Shown piece by piece: positions 62,947 through 64,000 of a DNA stretch of 64,000 bases. Every line of letters starts with the position of its first letter. The stretch's first letter is position 1. Origin of the DNA: Haliotis asinina (Eukaryota; Mollusca; Gastropoda; Lepetellida; Haliotidae); assembly GCF_037392515.1 (NCBI RefSeq), contig NC_090288.1, positions 12,034,969-12,098,968 on the forward strand, given 5' to 3'. The notes below the pieces were generated by a model that saw only the letters and a program-made list of their open reading frames with translations, did no database searches and had not been told where the DNA came from. The translations under genes and the position numbers were made by a program.

Positions 62947-63941
62947 GTATTCACTGTTGCGGCGTGGTAATATTAGATAGAGGTGGTGGTGATGTGGATG
63001 AGAGGACTTCGGGAAGGACAAAATAAGCAAGCCTTTCGGACCAATCTGAAAGTCATTTAAATTGATTGTCTTGTCAATATTATGTCGACATTTCAATCCA
63101 TTGAACTGAATGGCCTATTGCCTTGATCATTTCCGTACAAACACCAACTGAGACAAAATAAATCATCGGTATTGACTGATCGGTGATTTGATGGCGTTCC
63201 CCACATGGATAATACAATCAACAGAGCGTGCTCACTAATAGTTGTCACAGCTGTCACAATCATGGTGGCGATGAGATTTTTTTTAAAAAAATGTATATTT
63301 ATTTGTTTTCGCAAATCGAACAGTATGAAATGGACAATGATTTTCTGATATGGATACCCAAACCAATCGCCAACACTTTGTGTATGCTGATCAATCAATA
63401 TTTGCAATTAACATCCATGCCAGAATTCCAATGACATTAGCATATCGTCAGAACCATGGTATATAGCAACGCGAAAATACACACCTTGTGGGAATGTTTT
63501 TGTAGTTTTATATCTATTTCCTGTTTATATTCATATATATGTAAATGTTTTGAATAGCAACTTGGTACGGGTTGCCTTTTTTCTGTCCTGCTTATCTGTA
63601 CATGCGTGATCTTCAAAGCGGATCCTAAATCAAATATGGCCGCTGAACCCAGTTGTTGATTCATGACGAAAACGAAACATGGAGAAAAGATTCAAACGGG
63701 GACCGGGGTGTGTTATCTGGTTTATGGTTTGCTCGTGTTATTACCCATCGGTCTGATGTTGTGATTACTTTGATCAGTGTGTTAATATGTAATACACTGA
63801 CAAGTCTAACAATCCTATAGATGACACCATGAACATCGGCCACGCAGTTGGGTTAAACATCTAAATCCCCAATTCTGACAACCCGACCGTAGGCTGCTTT
63901 GGACGTATGTTTCTTTCCTGGAAAGCCCACAAGTTCATTGA
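62947..63941. other. Right flank of the array, no gene seen
   Basis: Array similarity ends within GGCCAAA at about 62,946. The flank is AT-rich and its short open frames have no recognisable similarity. It holds a diverged relic of the unit (62,966-63,060). The rest I cannot assign. Confidence 0.6.
62966..63060. repeat. Diverged relic of the array unit
   Basis: TTTCGGACCAATCTGAAAGT here aligns with TTTCGCCCCAATCTGAAGGT of the unit (for example about 2434-2453). Upstream, ATGAGAGGACTTCGGGAAGG aligns loosely with ATGAGACAGCTTCGACAAGG. By eye the match is roughly 70-75%. Relative to the unit, about 1.05 kb holding the CT/CA tract and exon C is missing between the array end and this relic. Confidence 0.5.
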
Positions 63942-64000
63942 GACGGTGTGGTAGCCGAGTGGTTAAAGCGTTCGCTAGTCACGCCGAAGACGCGGGTTCG
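63942..64000 (+). repeat. Head of a tRNA-derived SINE, cut by the window edge
   Basis: GTGTGGTAGCCGAGTGG then TTAAAGCGTTCGCTAGTCAC and GCCGAAGACGCGGGTTCG give a tRNA-like A box (about 63952-63962) and the start of a B box (63995-64000). I recall the same head from the abalone SINE whose tail is in every array unit. A true tRNA gene is less likely but cannot be excluded without the rest. Confidence 0.7.

Noticed and set aside
63942-64000. A genuine nuclear tRNA gene
   Set aside because: The sequence matches the head of the recalled abalone SINE, whose tail is also present in this window, and it is cut before the features that would decide.

Overview
This is eukaryotic, animal DNA. The likeliest source is a marine gastropod such as an abalone (Haliotis) or a close vetigastropod. 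The main reason is a tRNA-derived SINE whose tail (GAGTTTAGTTTTACGCCGC on the opposite strand) and head (tRNA-like A box, then GGTTCG) I recall as very common in abalone genomes. That recall was not checked by search.

About 57 kb of the 64 kb is one head-to-tail tandem array with a period of about 4.27 to 4.30 kb. It runs from before the left edge of the window to about 62,946, with 13 full-length units and a truncated 14th. Units 5 to 11 are nearly identical. Units 1, 2, 12 and 13 share an older set of variants.

Each full period carries what I read as a small three-exon gene on the minus strand. Exon A encodes a hydrophobic N-terminal segment and ends in CAG|GTAAGT. Exon B (77 nt) follows a pyrimidine-rich AG acceptor. 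Exon C (261 nt) follows a second acceptor and encodes a proline-rich, then very acidic, then basic amphipathic C-terminus. Splice phases match at both joints (phase 1, then phase 0), giving a 173-residue product in nine copies. Four copies, plus an orphan exon A at the left edge, have an in-frame TAA near the end of exon A. I recognise no known family. The layout of hydrophobic leader, acidic stretch and cationic C-terminal helix resembles precursors of host-defence peptides, but that is inference.

One unit is interrupted at 47,815 to 53,743 by a 5.9 kb DNA transposon of the CACTA/EnSpm (CMC) type, with CACTGTAAAA ends and a TT target duplication. It holds a broken transposase with an N-terminal C2H2 zinc-finger region. 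Downstream, on the same strand, is a four-exon reading frame matching the C-terminal region of lineage-expanded proteins often named sterile alpha motif domain-containing protein 3-like. The transposase lacks its C-terminal part, so the element looks composite.

Beyond 62,946 the array gives way to unique sequence with a short diverged relic of the unit and, at the window edge, the head of a SINE. No bacterial genes, rRNA, CRISPR or retrovirus-like elements were seen.
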